The notes under the pieces are model-generated. The model did not search any database. It was given only the letters and a program-made list of their open reading frames with translations, and was not told where the DNA came from. A DNA stretch of 64,000 bases from the NCBI RefSeq assembly GCF_022899935.1, contig NZ_JALJCJ010000009.1:62001-126000 (forward strand), given 5' to 3'. Made by a program: the position numbers and the translations under genes. This document shows, one piece after another, positions 9,712 to 18,589 of the stretch (position 1 is its first letter; every line of letters begins with the position of its first letter). This DNA comes from Shinella curvata. Lineage in GTDB: Bacteria > Pseudomonadota > Alphaproteobacteria > Rhizobiales > Rhizobiaceae.

Positions 9712-9976
9712 TCATGCTCTATCAATCACCGATTCGGATATGTCCACGCCGAGCACATGGCCATTCGAGCCGACGCGGGCGGCGGGATCCATAGTGGTCG
9801 ATCCTGCGCGGGCGCCCGACGTCCACTGCGCCTTCAGCTTTGGCTCGCGCCGCATCGTCGATCGCCGCCTAACCGAACGCCGTCATCATGGCATCGAGCC
9901 GGATTTGGTAAGCCACCCAACGCTCTCAGCTCTGGCCATTCCAGTCGGCTACCCGGAAAACATTCTCATCTGTCAT
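9712..9976 (-). pseudogene. Decayed class I SAM-dependent methyltransferase gene
   Basis: Reading leftward from an ATG at 9976 gives MTDENVFRVADWNGQS, then a stop (9926-9928), then ERWVAYQIRLDAMMTAFG, then a second stop (9869-9871). After a frameshift the adjacent frame gives GSTTMDPAARVGSNGHVLGV followed by DISESVIDRA and a stop at 9712-9714. This is the start and SAM-binding region of a rhizobial methyltransferase (normally WNG..GERW, VLDVGCG.G, GHVLGVDIS), with the glycine loop lost. The ATG overlaps the TGA of the tetR gene (ATGA), so it was once translationally coupled to it. Nothing recognisable of the C-terminal half remains. Confidence 0.75.
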
Positions 9977-10656
9977 ACGCTATCCTTTGCCTGATCGGCG
10001 CTAACCTGCCCATCCGCAATAGCGCTGTTGCCGCGGTGCGCGGCGATGAACATGGCGACGGCTGACCGGCAATAGGATTCTATTTCACTGTCGTCTTCCG
10101 CCTCCGCCGCATCGAAGCGTGCGATAAGCAGGAGATCGGAGCCCTTGATGAGCGCTCCGAACAAGCGGGCTGACTGGTGAGGGTCTGGTACATTTAGAGC
10201 TGCTTTTGCGTGCAACTGACGCAGCAGCGCCTCAATCTGAGCGGTGACACGCATAGGGCCGGCTTCGTAAAAGAGCTTGCTCAATGATTGTTGGTTCGTC
10301 TTGTCTGCCACGACGGTTGCTTCGACACTGCGAACGTCCGGGCTCATCAGCATGCGGAGCAGGGATGACCCAGCAGCCATGAGCTGCTGCTCGGCGGAAC
10401 CGTTGACGCCTTCAAAAAGGGCTTGTGGTGTAAGCTGACGGCAGCGGGCCGAGATGGCCGCGCTGAACAGCGCTTCCTTGTTCTCGAAGTGCCTGTAGAT
10501 GCTGAGCTTGGATATCTTTGCTCGTCTGGCAACCTTGTCGAGGGTTGTCGCCTGAAACCCCAATTCCACAAACAGTTCGCACGCAGCGTCGACGATCGTC
10601 TGGCTAAGCCCCTCGTTGGCGGGCCGGCCGCGCCGGTTCGGAATATTTTCATTCAT
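9973..10656 (-). CDS. TetR/AcrR family transcriptional repressor
   Basis: A 227-residue regulator counted from the ATG at 10656 (an in-frame ATG at 10683 is also possible but lies inside the operator). The N-terminal TetR helix-turn-helix reads IVDAACELFVELGFQATTLD, then KVARRAKISKLSIYRHFENK, and the rest is a helical ligand domain. It is divergent from the flavoprotein and RND pump genes at 10762 onward, and a 26-bp palindrome lies between them, so it most likely represses both itself and the pump operon until a toxic ligand binds. Its stop codon overlaps the start of the methyltransferase pseudogene. Confidence 0.93.
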   Translation of the reverse strand: MNENIPNRRGRPANEGLSQTIVDAACELFVELGFQATTLDKVARRAKISKLSIYRHFENKEALFSAAISARCRQLTPQALFEGVNGSAEQQLMAAGSSLLRMLMSPDVRSVEATVVADKTNQQSLSKLFYEAGPMRVTAQIEALLRQLHAKAALNVPDPHQSARLFGALIKGSDLLLIARFDAAEAEDDSEIESYCRSAVAMFIAAHRGNSAIADGQVSADQAKDSV

Positions 10657-10670
10657 GGCAATTGCGATCC

Positions 10671-10702
10671 TTGACAGTATCATAATTCATGAATTACGAT
10701 AC
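10671..10702 (+). promoter_or_regulatory. Promoter and TetR operator for the efflux operon
   Basis: Positions 10677-10702 form an inverted repeat of 13-bp arms with one mismatched pair (arm GTATCATAATTCA, core TAATTCATGAATTA at 10683-10696). A plus-strand -35 TTGACA (10671-10676) and -10-like TACGAT (10695-10700, spacer 18) overlap it, so a bound dimer would block RNA polymerase. The tetR start codon is 20 bases to the left, consistent with autoregulation. Confidence 0.65.
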
Positions 10703-10761
10703 CACATAGTATTTGAAATGTTCAAGCCAAAGCAAGCCAAAGAGTGAACGCGGAGCCTATC

Positions 10762-11655
10762 ATGAATGACGTCATCATCATCGGCGGCAGCTTTGCCGGT
10801 CTCGCCGCCGCCCTTCAGCTCGGTCGGGCCCGTCGCAAGGTCACGGTTCTCGACACCGGTCTGCAACGCAATCGCTTCGCCGGTCACTCGCATGGTCTGC
10901 TCGGGCACGATCACAAGCCCCCGATGGACATCCTGGCCGAGGCGCGACACCAACTGGCGCGTTATCCCACGGTCACGCTGTTCAACGCCCGTGCCGACGG
11001 TATCTCCGGCGCCATCGACAATTTTACCGTCAGCACCGGTGACGGCGAAAGCCTGAGTGCGCGGCGTCTGATCCTGAGCTATGGCGTGGTGGACCAGATG
11101 CCCGATGTCTCGGGCTATGCCGAGAGCTGGGGTACGGCCATCGTGCCTTGCCCCTATTGCGATGGCTTTGAAGTCGCTGGCCAACATTGGGGCCTCGTCT
11201 GGTCCGGCCCGCAGTCGATGAATCAGGTCAGGCTGTTCCACGATTGGACCGACACGTTGACCGTCTTCGCCGATGGTCACGACATTGCGCCGGATATTCG
11301 AGCCGATCTGGAGCGTCGCAACACGCCTCTCGTCCAAGGCCGGATCACTGAAGTCGCCCATCATGGGGGCCACAATGCCACCATCAGACTCGACACCGGC
11401 TTTGATGTCGCTGTCGACATCCTGTTCGCGCATCCACGTAACACGCCGTCCGCGCCTCTGCATGAGCCGCTGGGCCTCGCCACGGTCAATACGCCAACCG
11501 GTATAGCCCTCAAAGTCGACGAGCGCCGCGAAACCAGCGTGCCCGGCATCTACGCCGCCGGCGACCTCGCCAACCCCGGCATGCCCTCTGTTACCACGGC
11601 CATATCGCAAGGCGCGACAGCGGGGATCTCCGCACAGCAGTCCATGCTGGCTTGA
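10762..11655 (+). CDS. FAD-dependent oxidoreductase, thioredoxin-reductase-like
   Basis: A 297-residue flavoprotein. It opens with the FAD-binding motif DVIIIGGSFAGLAAALQLGRA, has a redox-type CPYC motif in VPCPYCDGFE at the position of the thioredoxin reductase CxxC, and ends with the second FAD motif GIYAAGDLANPGMPS. The usual NADPH-binding GxGxxA is poorly conserved (WGLVWSGPQSMNQ), as in ferredoxin- or self-oxidising relatives of TrxB. GCGGAG precedes the ATG at 10762; a GTG at 10744 is in frame. It is the first gene after the TetR operator and is followed 18 bases later by the RND adaptor, so it may detoxify or oxidise the same compounds the pump exports. Confidence 0.88.
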   Translation: MNDVIIIGGSFAGLAAALQLGRARRKVTVLDTGLQRNRFAGHSHGLLGHDHKPPMDILAEARHQLARYPTVTLFNARADGISGAIDNFTVSTGDGESLSARRLILSYGVVDQMPDVSGYAESWGTAIVPCPYCDGFEVAGQHWGLVWSGPQSMNQVRLFHDWTDTLTVFADGHDIAPDIRADLERRNTPLVQGRITEVAHHGGHNATIRLDTGFDVAVDILFAHPRNTPSAPLHEPLGLATVNTPTGIALKVDERRETSVPGIYAAGDLANPGMPSVTTAISQGATAGISAQQSMLA

Positions 11656-11673
11656 CGGAAAAAGGGTCGGTCC

Positions 11674-12780
11674 ATGAAAGCCAAGTTCCTCCTCACCGCA
11701 GCGGTGGTCATTGCAGGCGCGGCCACAGCGGCGGCGGCCGTGTTCTGGCCCACGGAAAAAGTGTCGGCAACTGCCGATCCGAGAACCGCAATTCCCTTCG
11801 TTAGCGTCGTCAAGGTCAGAACACCCGACAGTGTTTCACGCAGCTTTACCGGAACGATCGCGACGAGGGTTCAAAGCGATCTCGGCTTCCGCGTTCCGGG
11901 CAAGATCGTCGAGCGGCTCGTCAATCTCGGTGAGGACGTCAAGGCCGGACAGCAGCTGATGAAAATCGACGGAACCGATCTGCGTCTTGCCCAAATGGCA
12001 AAGCGCAACGCAGTCGCCGCAGCACAGGCAACATATGTCCAGGCAGTTAGCGATGAAAGGCGCTTCGCGGCACTGGTGAAGACCAATGCGGCTTCGACGC
12101 AGCAGTACGAGAGAGCCAAAGCGGTGCTCGACACCGCTACAGCACAGCTTGCTGCGGCAAAAGCCGAGGCGGCAGTCGCCGAGAACGAGGCGACATACAC
12201 CATTCTGCTCGCAGACGCCGACGGCACGATTGTCGAAACTTTGGCAGAGCCGGGGCAGGTGGTTGCGGCTGGCCAGATCGTGGTCAAGCTTGCGAAAGCC
12301 GGAGCGCGCGAGGCGCTGGTCTGGATGCCGGAAAACCTTAGGCCGGAGCCTGGTGCGACGGCTCAGGCGAGCATCTACGGCCGGGACGCTGAAGACAACG
12401 CGGTGCTGCGCCAGATCTCCGCCTCCGCCGATCCGCAGACGCGCACATACGAGACGCGCTGGGTGTTGCAAGGGGCTGCTGCGGATGCGCCGATCGGCGC
12501 GACCGTGACCATCAAGATCGCCAACAAGGAGGCGCTCGCCCATGCAGAGATACCGGTCGGGTCCATCCTCGACGATGGCAATCGCACGGGTGCTTGGGTC
12601 GTGGACGAAAAGGCTTCCAGCGTGCATTTCCGTCCCTTGAAAATCGAAAAGTTGAGCGAGGACGCCGCGATTGTCTCCGGCTTGAAGGCGGGAGAAACGG
12701 TCGTCGCACTCGGCGCCCATCTCCTGACCGACGGCGAGAGGATTCACACCGGCGTCGAAAAGGCAGAGGCGGAAAACTGA
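11674..12780 (+). CDS. RND efflux pump periplasmic adaptor (membrane fusion protein)
   Basis: A 368-residue HlyD/AcrA-family adaptor linking an inner-membrane RND pump to an outer-membrane channel. It begins with a hydrophobic signal or anchor (FLLTAAVVIAGAATAAAAV) with no lipobox Cys. The lipoyl/barrel-sandwich halves are visible as LGFRVPGKIVERLVNLGEDV and ADGTIVETLAEPGQVV, separated by an Ala-rich alpha-hairpin (about 115-180). The beta-barrel and membrane-proximal domains follow. Its TGA overlaps the pump ATG (TGATG), giving coupled translation. No outer-membrane factor gene is nearby. Confidence 0.93.
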   Translation: MKAKFLLTAAVVIAGAATAAAAVFWPTEKVSATADPRTAIPFVSVVKVRTPDSVSRSFTGTIATRVQSDLGFRVPGKIVERLVNLGEDVKAGQQLMKIDGTDLRLAQMAKRNAVAAAQATYVQAVSDERRFAALVKTNAASTQQYERAKAVLDTATAQLAAAKAEAAVAENEATYTILLADADGTIVETLAEPGQVVAAGQIVVKLAKAGAREALVWMPENLRPEPGATAQASIYGRDAEDNAVLRQISASADPQTRTYETRWVLQGAAADAPIGATVTIKIANKEALAHAEIPVGSILDDGNRTGAWVVDEKASSVHFRPLKIEKLSEDAAIVSGLKAGETVVALGAHLLTDGERIHTGVEKAEAEN

Positions 12781-15700
12781 TGAGCTTCAATCTTTCCGCG
12801 CTCGCCGTTCGTGAGCGGGCGGTCACCCTGTTTTTTATCGTTCTCCTGGCGGCTGCGGGCGTCTATGCCTTTTTGAGCCTCGGGCGCGCGGAAGATCCGT
12901 CTTTCACTATCAAGACGATAACGGTGACGTCCGTCTGGCCGGGGGCGACCGCCCGCGAGATGCAGGACCTTGTCGCCGAGCCGCTGGAAAAGCGCATTCA
13001 GGAACTGACCTGGTATGACCGTGTCGAGACCACGACACGCCCGGGTTACGCGTATTTGACCGTCACGCTGAGAGACGACACGCCCGCCAGTGCGGTCGAG
13101 GAAGAGTTCTATCAGGCGCGCAAGAAACTGGGTGACGAGGCACGGAACCTGCCCTCCGGTGTCTTCGGGCCTTTCGTGAACGACGAATATTCGGATGTCA
13201 GCTTCGGGCTTTATGCGCTGAAGGCCAAGGGCATGCCGATGCGCGACCTCGTGCGTCAAGCCGAAACCATCCGGCAGGATCTCCTGCACGTTCCGGGCGT
13301 CAAGAAGATCAATATTCTCGGCGAACGTCCGGAACAGATCTTTGTCGAGTTCTCGTTCGCCAAGCTCGCCACGCTCGGCGTTTCGGCCCAGAGCATCGCT
13401 TCGGCTCTCCAGAACCAGAACAATGTCACGCCGGCCGGCTCGATCGATACACGCGGACCGCAGGTCTTTATCCGCTTCGACGGCGCCTACAACAATATCC
13501 AGGCCATCGCCGACACACCGATCGTCGCCGGCGGTCGCACCTTGAAGCTGTCGGATTTCGCCGACATCCGTCGGGGATACGAAGACCCGGCAACCTACAT
13601 CATCCGTCATGACGGCGAACCCGCGATCATGCTTGGTGCCGTGATGCAGTCGGGATGGAATGGTCTGGAATTGGGCAAGGCGCTTGAGGAACGATCGGCG
13701 ATTATTGCGCAGTCGCTCCCGCTCGGCATGACGCTGGCCAAGGTCAGCGATCAGGCCGTCAACATCCAGGAAGCGGTCGGCGAGTTCATGCTGAAATTCG
13801 CCATGGCGCTCGGCGTCGTGCTGTTCGTCAGCCTGATTGCGCTGGGTTGGCGTGTCGGCATCGTCGTGGCCCTTGCCGTGCCGCTGACGCTTGCCGTGGT
13901 GTTCTTGATCATGCTGGAGACCGGACGGTTCTTCGATCGCATCACACTTGGCGCTCTGATCCTCGCACTCGGTCTGCTGGTCGACGATGCGATCATCGCC
14001 ATCGAAGTGATGGTAGTGAAGATGGAAGAGGGCATGGACCGTATCAAGGCGGCCGCCTATGCCTGGAGCCATACAGCGGCGCCCATGCTCTCGGGCACGC
14101 TCGTCACCATCATCGGCCTGATGCCGGTCGGTTTTGCCAAGTCGACAGCCGGCGAGTATGCCGGCAACATCTTCTGGGTCGTGGGCTTCGCCCTGATCGT
14201 GTCTTGGATCATCGCGGTGGTGTTCACGCCCTATCTCGGTGTCAAGATGCTGCCCGAGATCAAACCGGTCACCGGCGGCCACGAGGCGATCTACGGCACA
14301 CCGAACTATCAGCGTCTGCGGTCCGTCATCCGGTTCGCGGTCCGCCGTAAATTCCTGACCTGCGCCGCCGTTGTCGTCATCATGGGCCTTTCGGTCTTTG
14401 GAATGGGCAGCGTCAAGCAGCAGTTCTTCCCGACTTCGGATCGTCCTGAGGTTCTGGTCGAAGTCCGTTTGCCGGAAGGCACCAGCATCGAAACGACCAC
14501 CGCAACCGTCGAGAAACTCGAAAAGTGGCTGAAGCAGCAGCCGGAATCCAAGATCGTCACCAGCTATATTGGCCAGGGCGCGCCACGCTTCTTCTTCGCC
14601 ATGGCCCCGGAGCTGCCGGACCCCGCCTTTGCCAAGATCGTGGCGCTCACGCCGGATGCGCATGCCCGCGAAGACCTCAAGCATCGCATGCGTGCGGCCA
14701 TCTCCGAAGGTCTCGCACCTGAAGCCTCCGTCCGTGTCACCCAGCTCGTGTTCGGACCATACACACCGTTCCCGGTCGAGTTCCGCATCATGGGGCCTGA
14801 CCCGAAAAAGCTCTATGACATCTCCGAACAGGCACTCGCTATCATGAAAACCGTGCCGGACGTTCGCCAGGCCAACCGCGACTGGGGTAACCGCACGCCT
14901 GTCGTCCGGTTCATCCCCGATCAGGAAAGACTGAACCTCATCGGCCTTTCACCGGCCGAGGCGGCCCAGCAAATGCAACTGCTTCTGTCGGGCGTACCGA
15001 TCACGCAGGTCCGCGAGAACATACGCAACGTTCCCGTGGTTGCGCGCAGCGGGGGAGAAATCCGCCTCGATCCTTCGCGGCTTGGGGACTTTTCGTTGAT
15101 CAGCAGGGACGGCCGCGCCGTGCCGCTCGACCAGATCGGGCACTCCGAGGTGACGTTCGAAGAACCGATCACGAAGCGCCGCGATCGCATGTCGGTCATT
15201 ACCATTCGCTCGGATATCAACGAGGCAACGCAGCCGCCCGAGGTTTCCCAGGCTGTCATGACCGCCCTGCAGCCGCTGATCGCCTCGCTTCCCGTCAGCT
15301 ATAGGATCGAAATGGGTGGCAATATCGAGGAGTCGCTCAAGGCGAACGTCGCTCTCGTCAAGGTTTTCCCTTTGATGATCGCAGCGACGCTGATTGTCAT
15401 CGTGCTTCAGGTTCGCAGCCTGTCGACCATGACCATGGTCATGCTGACAGCGCCGCTGGGCCTAGCGGGTGCAGTGCCGGCATTACTCCTGTTCAATCAG
15501 CCATTCGGCTTCAACGCCATCCTCGGATTGATCGGGCTCGCAGGGATTCTGATGCGAAACACGCTCATCCTGACCGAGCAGATCAAGGAGAACAAGGCGG
15601 CCGGTCTCGATGACTATCACGCGGTCATCGAAGCGACGGTACAGCGGACACGCCCTGTCATCCTGACGGCGCTTGCCGCGGTTCTCGCCTTCATTCCGCT

Positions 15701-15893
15701 GACCCACTCGGTGTTCTGGGGCTCGATGGCCTACACGCTGATCGGCGGCACGGCTGTTGGCACGGTGATGATCCTGCTCTTCCTGCCGGCACTCTATGCG
15801 GCCTGGTTCCGGATCAAGCCGACGGAAGACAACGGCTACGCGACCGCACACGTCGCGGAACCCGGACTGCCGCTGGCGTTGGCTGCGGAATAA
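12780..15893 (+). CDS. RND family multidrug efflux transporter
   Basis: A 1037-residue inner-membrane proton-driven pump of the AcrB/HAE superfamily. The first membrane helix is ERAVTLFFIVLLAAAGVYAF, followed by the conserved EDPSFTIKT and WPGATAREMQDLVAEPLEKR of the porter domain. The proton-relay helix carries LGLLVDDAIIAIEVMV, with the paired Asp residues. The second half repeats the fold (FFPTSDRPEVLVEVRLPEGT, then GLIGLAGILMRNTLI). The true start is the ATG overlapping the adaptor stop; the open frame upstream is an overlap artefact. It forms an operon with the flavoprotein and adaptor under TetR control. Confidence 0.95.
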   Translation: MSFNLSALAVRERAVTLFFIVLLAAAGVYAFLSLGRAEDPSFTIKTITVTSVWPGATAREMQDLVAEPLEKRIQELTWYDRVETTTRPGYAYLTVTLRDDTPASAVEEEFYQARKKLGDEARNLPSGVFGPFVNDEYSDVSFGLYALKAKGMPMRDLVRQAETIRQDLLHVPGVKKINILGERPEQIFVEFSFAKLATLGVSAQSIASALQNQNNVTPAGSIDTRGPQVFIRFDGAYNNIQAIADTPIVAGGRTLKLSDFADIRRGYEDPATYIIRHDGEPAIMLGAVMQSGWNGLELGKALEERSAIIAQSLPLGMTLAKVSDQAVNIQEAVGEFMLKFAMALGVVLFVSLIALGWRVGIVVALAVPLTLAVVFLIMLETGRFFDRITLGALILALGLLVDDAIIAIEVMVVKMEEGMDRIKAAAYAWSHTAAPMLSGTLVTIIGLMPVGFAKSTAGEYAGNIFWVVGFALIVSWIIAVVFTPYLGVKMLPEIKPVTGGHEAIYGTPNYQRLRSVIRFAVRRKFLTCAAVVVIMGLSVFGMGSVKQQFFPTSDRPEVLVEVRLPEGTSIETTTATVEKLEKWLKQQPESKIVTSYIGQGAPRFFFAMAPELPDPAFAKIVALTPDAHAREDLKHRMRAAISEGLAPEASVRVTQLVFGPYTPFPVEFRIMGPDPKKLYDISEQALAIMKTVPDVRQANRDWGNRTPVVRFIPDQERLNLIGLSPAEAAQQMQLLLSGVPITQVRENIRNVPVVARSGGEIRLDPSRLGDFSLISRDGRAVPLDQIGHSEVTFEEPITKRRDRMSVITIRSDINEATQPPEVSQAVMTALQPLIASLPVSYRIEMGGNIEESLKANVALVKVFPLMIAATLIVIVLQVRSLSTMTMVMLTAPLGLAGAVPALLLFNQPFGFNAILGLIGLAGILMRNTLILTEQIKENKAAGLDDYHAVIEATVQRTRPVILTALAAVLAFIPLTHSVFWGSMAYTLIGGTAVGTVMILLFLPALYAAWFRIKPTEDNGYATAHVAEPGLPLALAAE

Positions 15894-16000
15894 TCGCGAT
15901 AGCCGCAACACTCCATGGTTCATGCCGAGACCCCGTCGGGTATCGGCGCAACGTGCAAGCCTTGTTCGCCAGCTCCTGTCTAAGAATCGAAAGGAAAAAA

Positions 16001-16819
16001 ATGGAAAACGCAGGTGTCATAGTCACTGGAAACCCCGACGTCCGCTCCACGACGACCGCGTTGGTTACGGGCGCGTCGAGCGGTTTGGGACTTGAATTTG
16101 CCGAATTGCTGGCCGCACAGAACATGGATCTCGTCCTCGTAGCGCGACGACGGGAACCGATGGAAAAGCTCGCATCGGATCTTCGCCGGAAATACGGTGT
16201 CTTTGTTCAGGTCGAGCCCATCGATCTTGCGCAATCCGGTGCGGCTGCCCGTTTGAAAAGCACCTTGGACGAAAAGGCATTGCGGATCGATATGTTGGTC
16301 AACAATGCCGGGTTTGGGCTTCATGGCGATTTTGTGGACACGCCGCTTGAGCGCACTGTTGAAATGATTCAGCTCAACATCACGGCTCTCACGGAACTGA
16401 GCCATATCTTCGGGCGAGACATGGCCGCGCGGGGGTCCGGGGACATACTTCTCATAGCGAGTCTTTTGGCCTTCCAGCCAGTCCCGACTTATGCTGCTTA
16501 TGCGGCCACCAAGGCATATGTGTTATCTTTGGGGGAAGCTTTGCATGATGAATTCCGTTCGCGAGGCGTGACGGTCACCAGCCTTTGCCCGGGCCACACC
16601 GAGACAGGGTTCGACGCAGCGGCCGGCGCTCACATCTCGGCTGCGCTGCGCATGCTGACCATGAAACCGCGACCGGTCGCGGAAGCCGGCCTTCGAGCAC
16701 TGTCGCAAGGCAAAGCGTCGGCTATCGCTGGATTCATGAACAACCTCGTTGCATTTTCCAATCGCTTGACCCCGCGATCAATGCAGCGGGCGTCGATGAA
16801 AAGGGTGATGGCACCTTAG
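16001..16819 (+). CDS. Short-chain dehydrogenase/reductase (YqjQ/DltE-like)
   Basis: A 272-residue classical SDR. The NAD(P)-binding motif is TGASSGLG, the structural motif is NNAG in MLVNNAGFG, the catalytic Ser is in LLIASLLA, and the YxxxK pair is in YAATK. The start at 16001 has AAGGA six bases upstream. Substrate unknown. It lies 107 bases after the RND pump on the same strand and could be transcribed with it, although the gap allows a separate promoter. Confidence 0.9.
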   Translation: MENAGVIVTGNPDVRSTTTALVTGASSGLGLEFAELLAAQNMDLVLVARRREPMEKLASDLRRKYGVFVQVEPIDLAQSGAAARLKSTLDEKALRIDMLVNNAGFGLHGDFVDTPLERTVEMIQLNITALTELSHIFGRDMAARGSGDILLIASLLAFQPVPTYAAYAATKAYVLSLGEALHDEFRSRGVTVTSLCPGHTETGFDAAAGAHISAALRMLTMKPRPVAEAGLRALSQGKASAIAGFMNNLVAFSNRLTPRSMQRASMKRVMAP

Positions 16820-16858
16820 GAATTTGTTTCGAGCTTGTGCGGGCAAAGGCATGGCCCA

Positions 16859-17095
16859 TCAGCGAATGTGATCCTTTATTGCAGTTCGCAGGGTATCGTT
16901 GATGCGGTCCTGCCAGCCGGGACCGTCTGCCTGGAAGTGCGCCAATACATCGCTGTCGATCTTCAGCGAGACCAGCTCCCGCGTGTTCGGAATGGTGGGT
17001 CTTTCAACGGCCGGCGCCGCGATCTTCTTGGCCGGCTTGAACAGTTCCTCGGCCGCGTCTCTCGGGTTGGCTGGTCTTCGGGGCGTGTTTGCCAT
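16859..17095 (-). CDS. BrnA-like antitoxin without a BrnT partner
   Basis: A 78-residue protein whose C-terminal half, LVSLKIDSDVLAHFQADGPG and WQDRINDTLRTA, is the ribbon-helix-helix region of BrnA antitoxins (pfam BrnA_antitoxin). Three ATGs lie in tandem at 17101, 17098 and 17095; the third is the best spaced from GAGG, so it is used here. In complete systems a brnT toxin gene lies immediately upstream; here the upstream gene is the iron permease-like gene and no BrnT-like frame is visible. It is an orphan regulator or remnant. Confidence 0.8.
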   Translation of the reverse strand: MANTPRRPANPRDAAEELFKPAKKIAAPAVERPTIPNTRELVSLKIDSDVLAHFQADGPGWQDRINDTLRTAIKDHIR

Positions 17096-17245
17096 CATCA
17101 TATCCTCGTCGTGTGGGTGTCTTGTTGCACACCTTTGGCCGATCGCGCCAGCGGTCACATGATCTCGGAGCGCTCCGGCCGGCCGTATGACCGGTGATCA
17201 GCGCTCGCACGGTCTATTGGGACAGGCGTATCCCGATGGACCGCT

Positions 17246-17662
17246 TCAGGGCTTCGTCGGATTGTTTTTTCTGGCCGTCCGTTCAGCATGCGCGTTCTGC
17301 AGCAGTGCCTGCGACCGCCGGGCCGCTTTCTCGCATCGGGCATGAAGCTCTTCCAGTTCCTTGTCGGTCAGCCTCTCGATCCCGACGAATTCGTTTTCGG
17401 CATCCGTGAACAGAATGATCTCATCAAGCTTGGCCTGCAGCGCGGCGCTATCGCGATTTTGGGTGTTTTGAATGAGGAATACCATGAGGAAGGTGATGAT
17501 GGTCGTCGCAGTGTTGATTACCAATTGCCATGTTTCCGAGAAACCGAAAAACGGTCCCGATACGGCCCAAATGATAACTGCCGCCACACAGAGAATGAAG
17601 GCGTAAGGGCTTCCCGTGGCATGGGCGGTTGCTGTGGCAAACCTTGCGAAGAAAGGATCCAT
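17246..17662 (-). CDS. Low-affinity iron permease family membrane protein
   Basis: A 138-residue protein beginning MDPFFARFATATAHATGSPY, with two hydrophobic segments (FILCVAAVIIWAVSGPFFGF and LVINTATTIITFLMVFLIQN) followed by NTQNRDSAALQAKLDEII, the conserved block of the low-affinity iron permease family (PF04120). Bacterial members are small and their transport role is not proven. The ATG at 17662 was chosen because the family N-terminus begins there. An EcfG-type promoter lies about 80 bases upstream (17745-17769), which would place it in the general stress regulon. Confidence 0.88.
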   Translation of the reverse strand: MDPFFARFATATAHATGSPYAFILCVAAVIIWAVSGPFFGFSETWQLVINTATTIITFLMVFLIQNTQNRDSAALQAKLDEIILFTDAENEFVGIERLTDKELEELHARCEKAARRSQALLQNAHAERTARKNNPTKP

Positions 17663-17998
17663 GGCGAGGCCTTTCGGTTGCAATAGGATCGAGAATCCAT
17701 CCTGGCCGTGTTTATGGCTGGTGTTCCAGCGCGGTTCTTCCAGAACGACAGGTGATCGTGCTTGTTCCGCACCGCACACACGGCAAGCGGTGGCGCGGCC
17801 TGTTTGGGCTTATTCGCGCACCGTGGACAACCCGTCGATTGCCTGATGTCGGCCATTCGGAATTTTCCGTATTCGCACGCGATGCCGACACGGCCCAGGA
17901 TTTCTTCCGACCACATGCCCATGATGGCGCCGATCGTTGTGTCCGCTGGCGTCTCGGCTAACCTGAAGAGACGCCAAATGGGTCAATCAGGAGAATGC
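17663..17998. other. Gap of about 335 bases between the iron permease-like gene and DUF2200
   Basis: Apart from the minus-strand EcfG-type promoter at 17745-17769, I see no confident gene here. A minus-strand frame from 17922 has fairly coding-like codon use and a CPRC pair but runs into the permease gene in another frame and has no ribosome site. Confidence 0.5.
17745..17769 (-). promoter_or_regulatory. EcfG-type promoter for the iron permease-like gene
   Basis: On the minus strand GGAAC (17769-17765), 16 bases, CGTT (17748-17745): an exact match to the EcfG/RpoE2 consensus, about 80 bases before the ATG at 17662. Confidence 0.7.
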
Positions 17999-18376
17999 AT
18001 GGCAATTCACCGTATCTATTCGGTCAGCGTCGCCAATGTTTATCCCCACTATGTCGCGAAAGCGCAGAAGAAGGGGCGCACGAAGGCGGAAGTCGACGAG
18101 ATCATCTGTTGGCTGACGGGATACAGCCAAGACGCGTTGAACGACGCGCTGGTACGGCAAGTCAGCTTCGAGGATTTCTTTGCCGGAGCGCCGGACATGA
18201 ACCCATCGCGAACAATGATCAAGGGCCTGATTTGCGGCGTTCGCGTGGAAGAAATCCAAGAGCCCCTCATGCGGGAAATCCGCTATCTGGACAAGCTGAT
18301 CGATGAGCTTGCGAAAGGCAAGGTGATCGAAAAAATCTTGCGACGATCGGGTTCGACCGTAGATGGTACACATTGA
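17999..18376 (+). CDS. DUF2200 family protein
   Basis: A 125-residue soluble protein beginning [20 protein letters not shown] and continuing with [31 protein letters not shown] and the C-terminal block [14 protein letters not shown], the whole DUF2200 (PF09966) pattern at its usual length. Function unknown. The ATG at 17999 begins the family domain exactly; the longer frame upstream looks non-coding. Its 3' end overlaps the small membrane protein gene at 18363. Confidence 0.9.
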   Translation: MAIHRIYSVSVANVYPHYVAKAQKKGRTKAEVDEIICWLTGYSQDALNDALVRQVSFEDFFAGAPDMNPSRTMIKGLICGVRVEEIQEPLMREIRYLDKLIDELAKGKVIEKILRRSGSTVDGTH

Positions 18377-18539
18377 CCAGTTGATTATGTTCTGCGCCGG
18401 CGTCTGGATGACGGTCGCTGGTTTTGGCTATCTCGACACAGGCGCACGAGAAGATTGGCTTGTGCGGATCGTCAGGCAATTCCGATGGGCAGGCCCTCTG
18501 CTGATCGGGATTTCGATCATCTTGCTGTTCGCGCCATAG
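18363..18539 (+). CDS. Small membrane protein (58 residues)
   Basis: The frame [20 protein letters not shown] continues to a second hydrophobic stretch [18 protein letters not shown] before TAG, giving two probable membrane segments joined by a charged loop ([15 protein letters not shown]). Its ATG lies inside the last codons of the DUF2200 gene (14-base overlap), a typical coupled arrangement. It is too small for family naming; function unknown. Confidence 0.65.
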   Translation: MVHIDQLIMFCAGVWMTVAGFGYLDTGAREDWLVRIVRQFRWAGPLLIGISIILLFAP

Positions 18540-18589
18540 ATGCCCACATGACAAGGCGATTTGCATGTCATGCGAGGGCAATGCGCTGA

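Noticed and set aside
9586-10065. Plus-strand frames over 9586-10065
   Set aside because: Non-protein-like; the region is explained by the minus-strand methyltransferase pseudogene and the end of tetR.
12744-14684. Long minus-strand open frame (646 codons) opposite the RND pump gene
   Set aside because: Product is His/Asp/Arg-rich without any domain; it is the usual antisense shadow of a high-G+C gene with strong codon bias.
17518-17922. Minus-strand frame with CPRC and fairly coding-like codons
   Set aside because: No ribosome site, no family, and its second half overlaps the well-supported iron permease-like gene in another frame. The first half could be a remnant, but I cannot support it.
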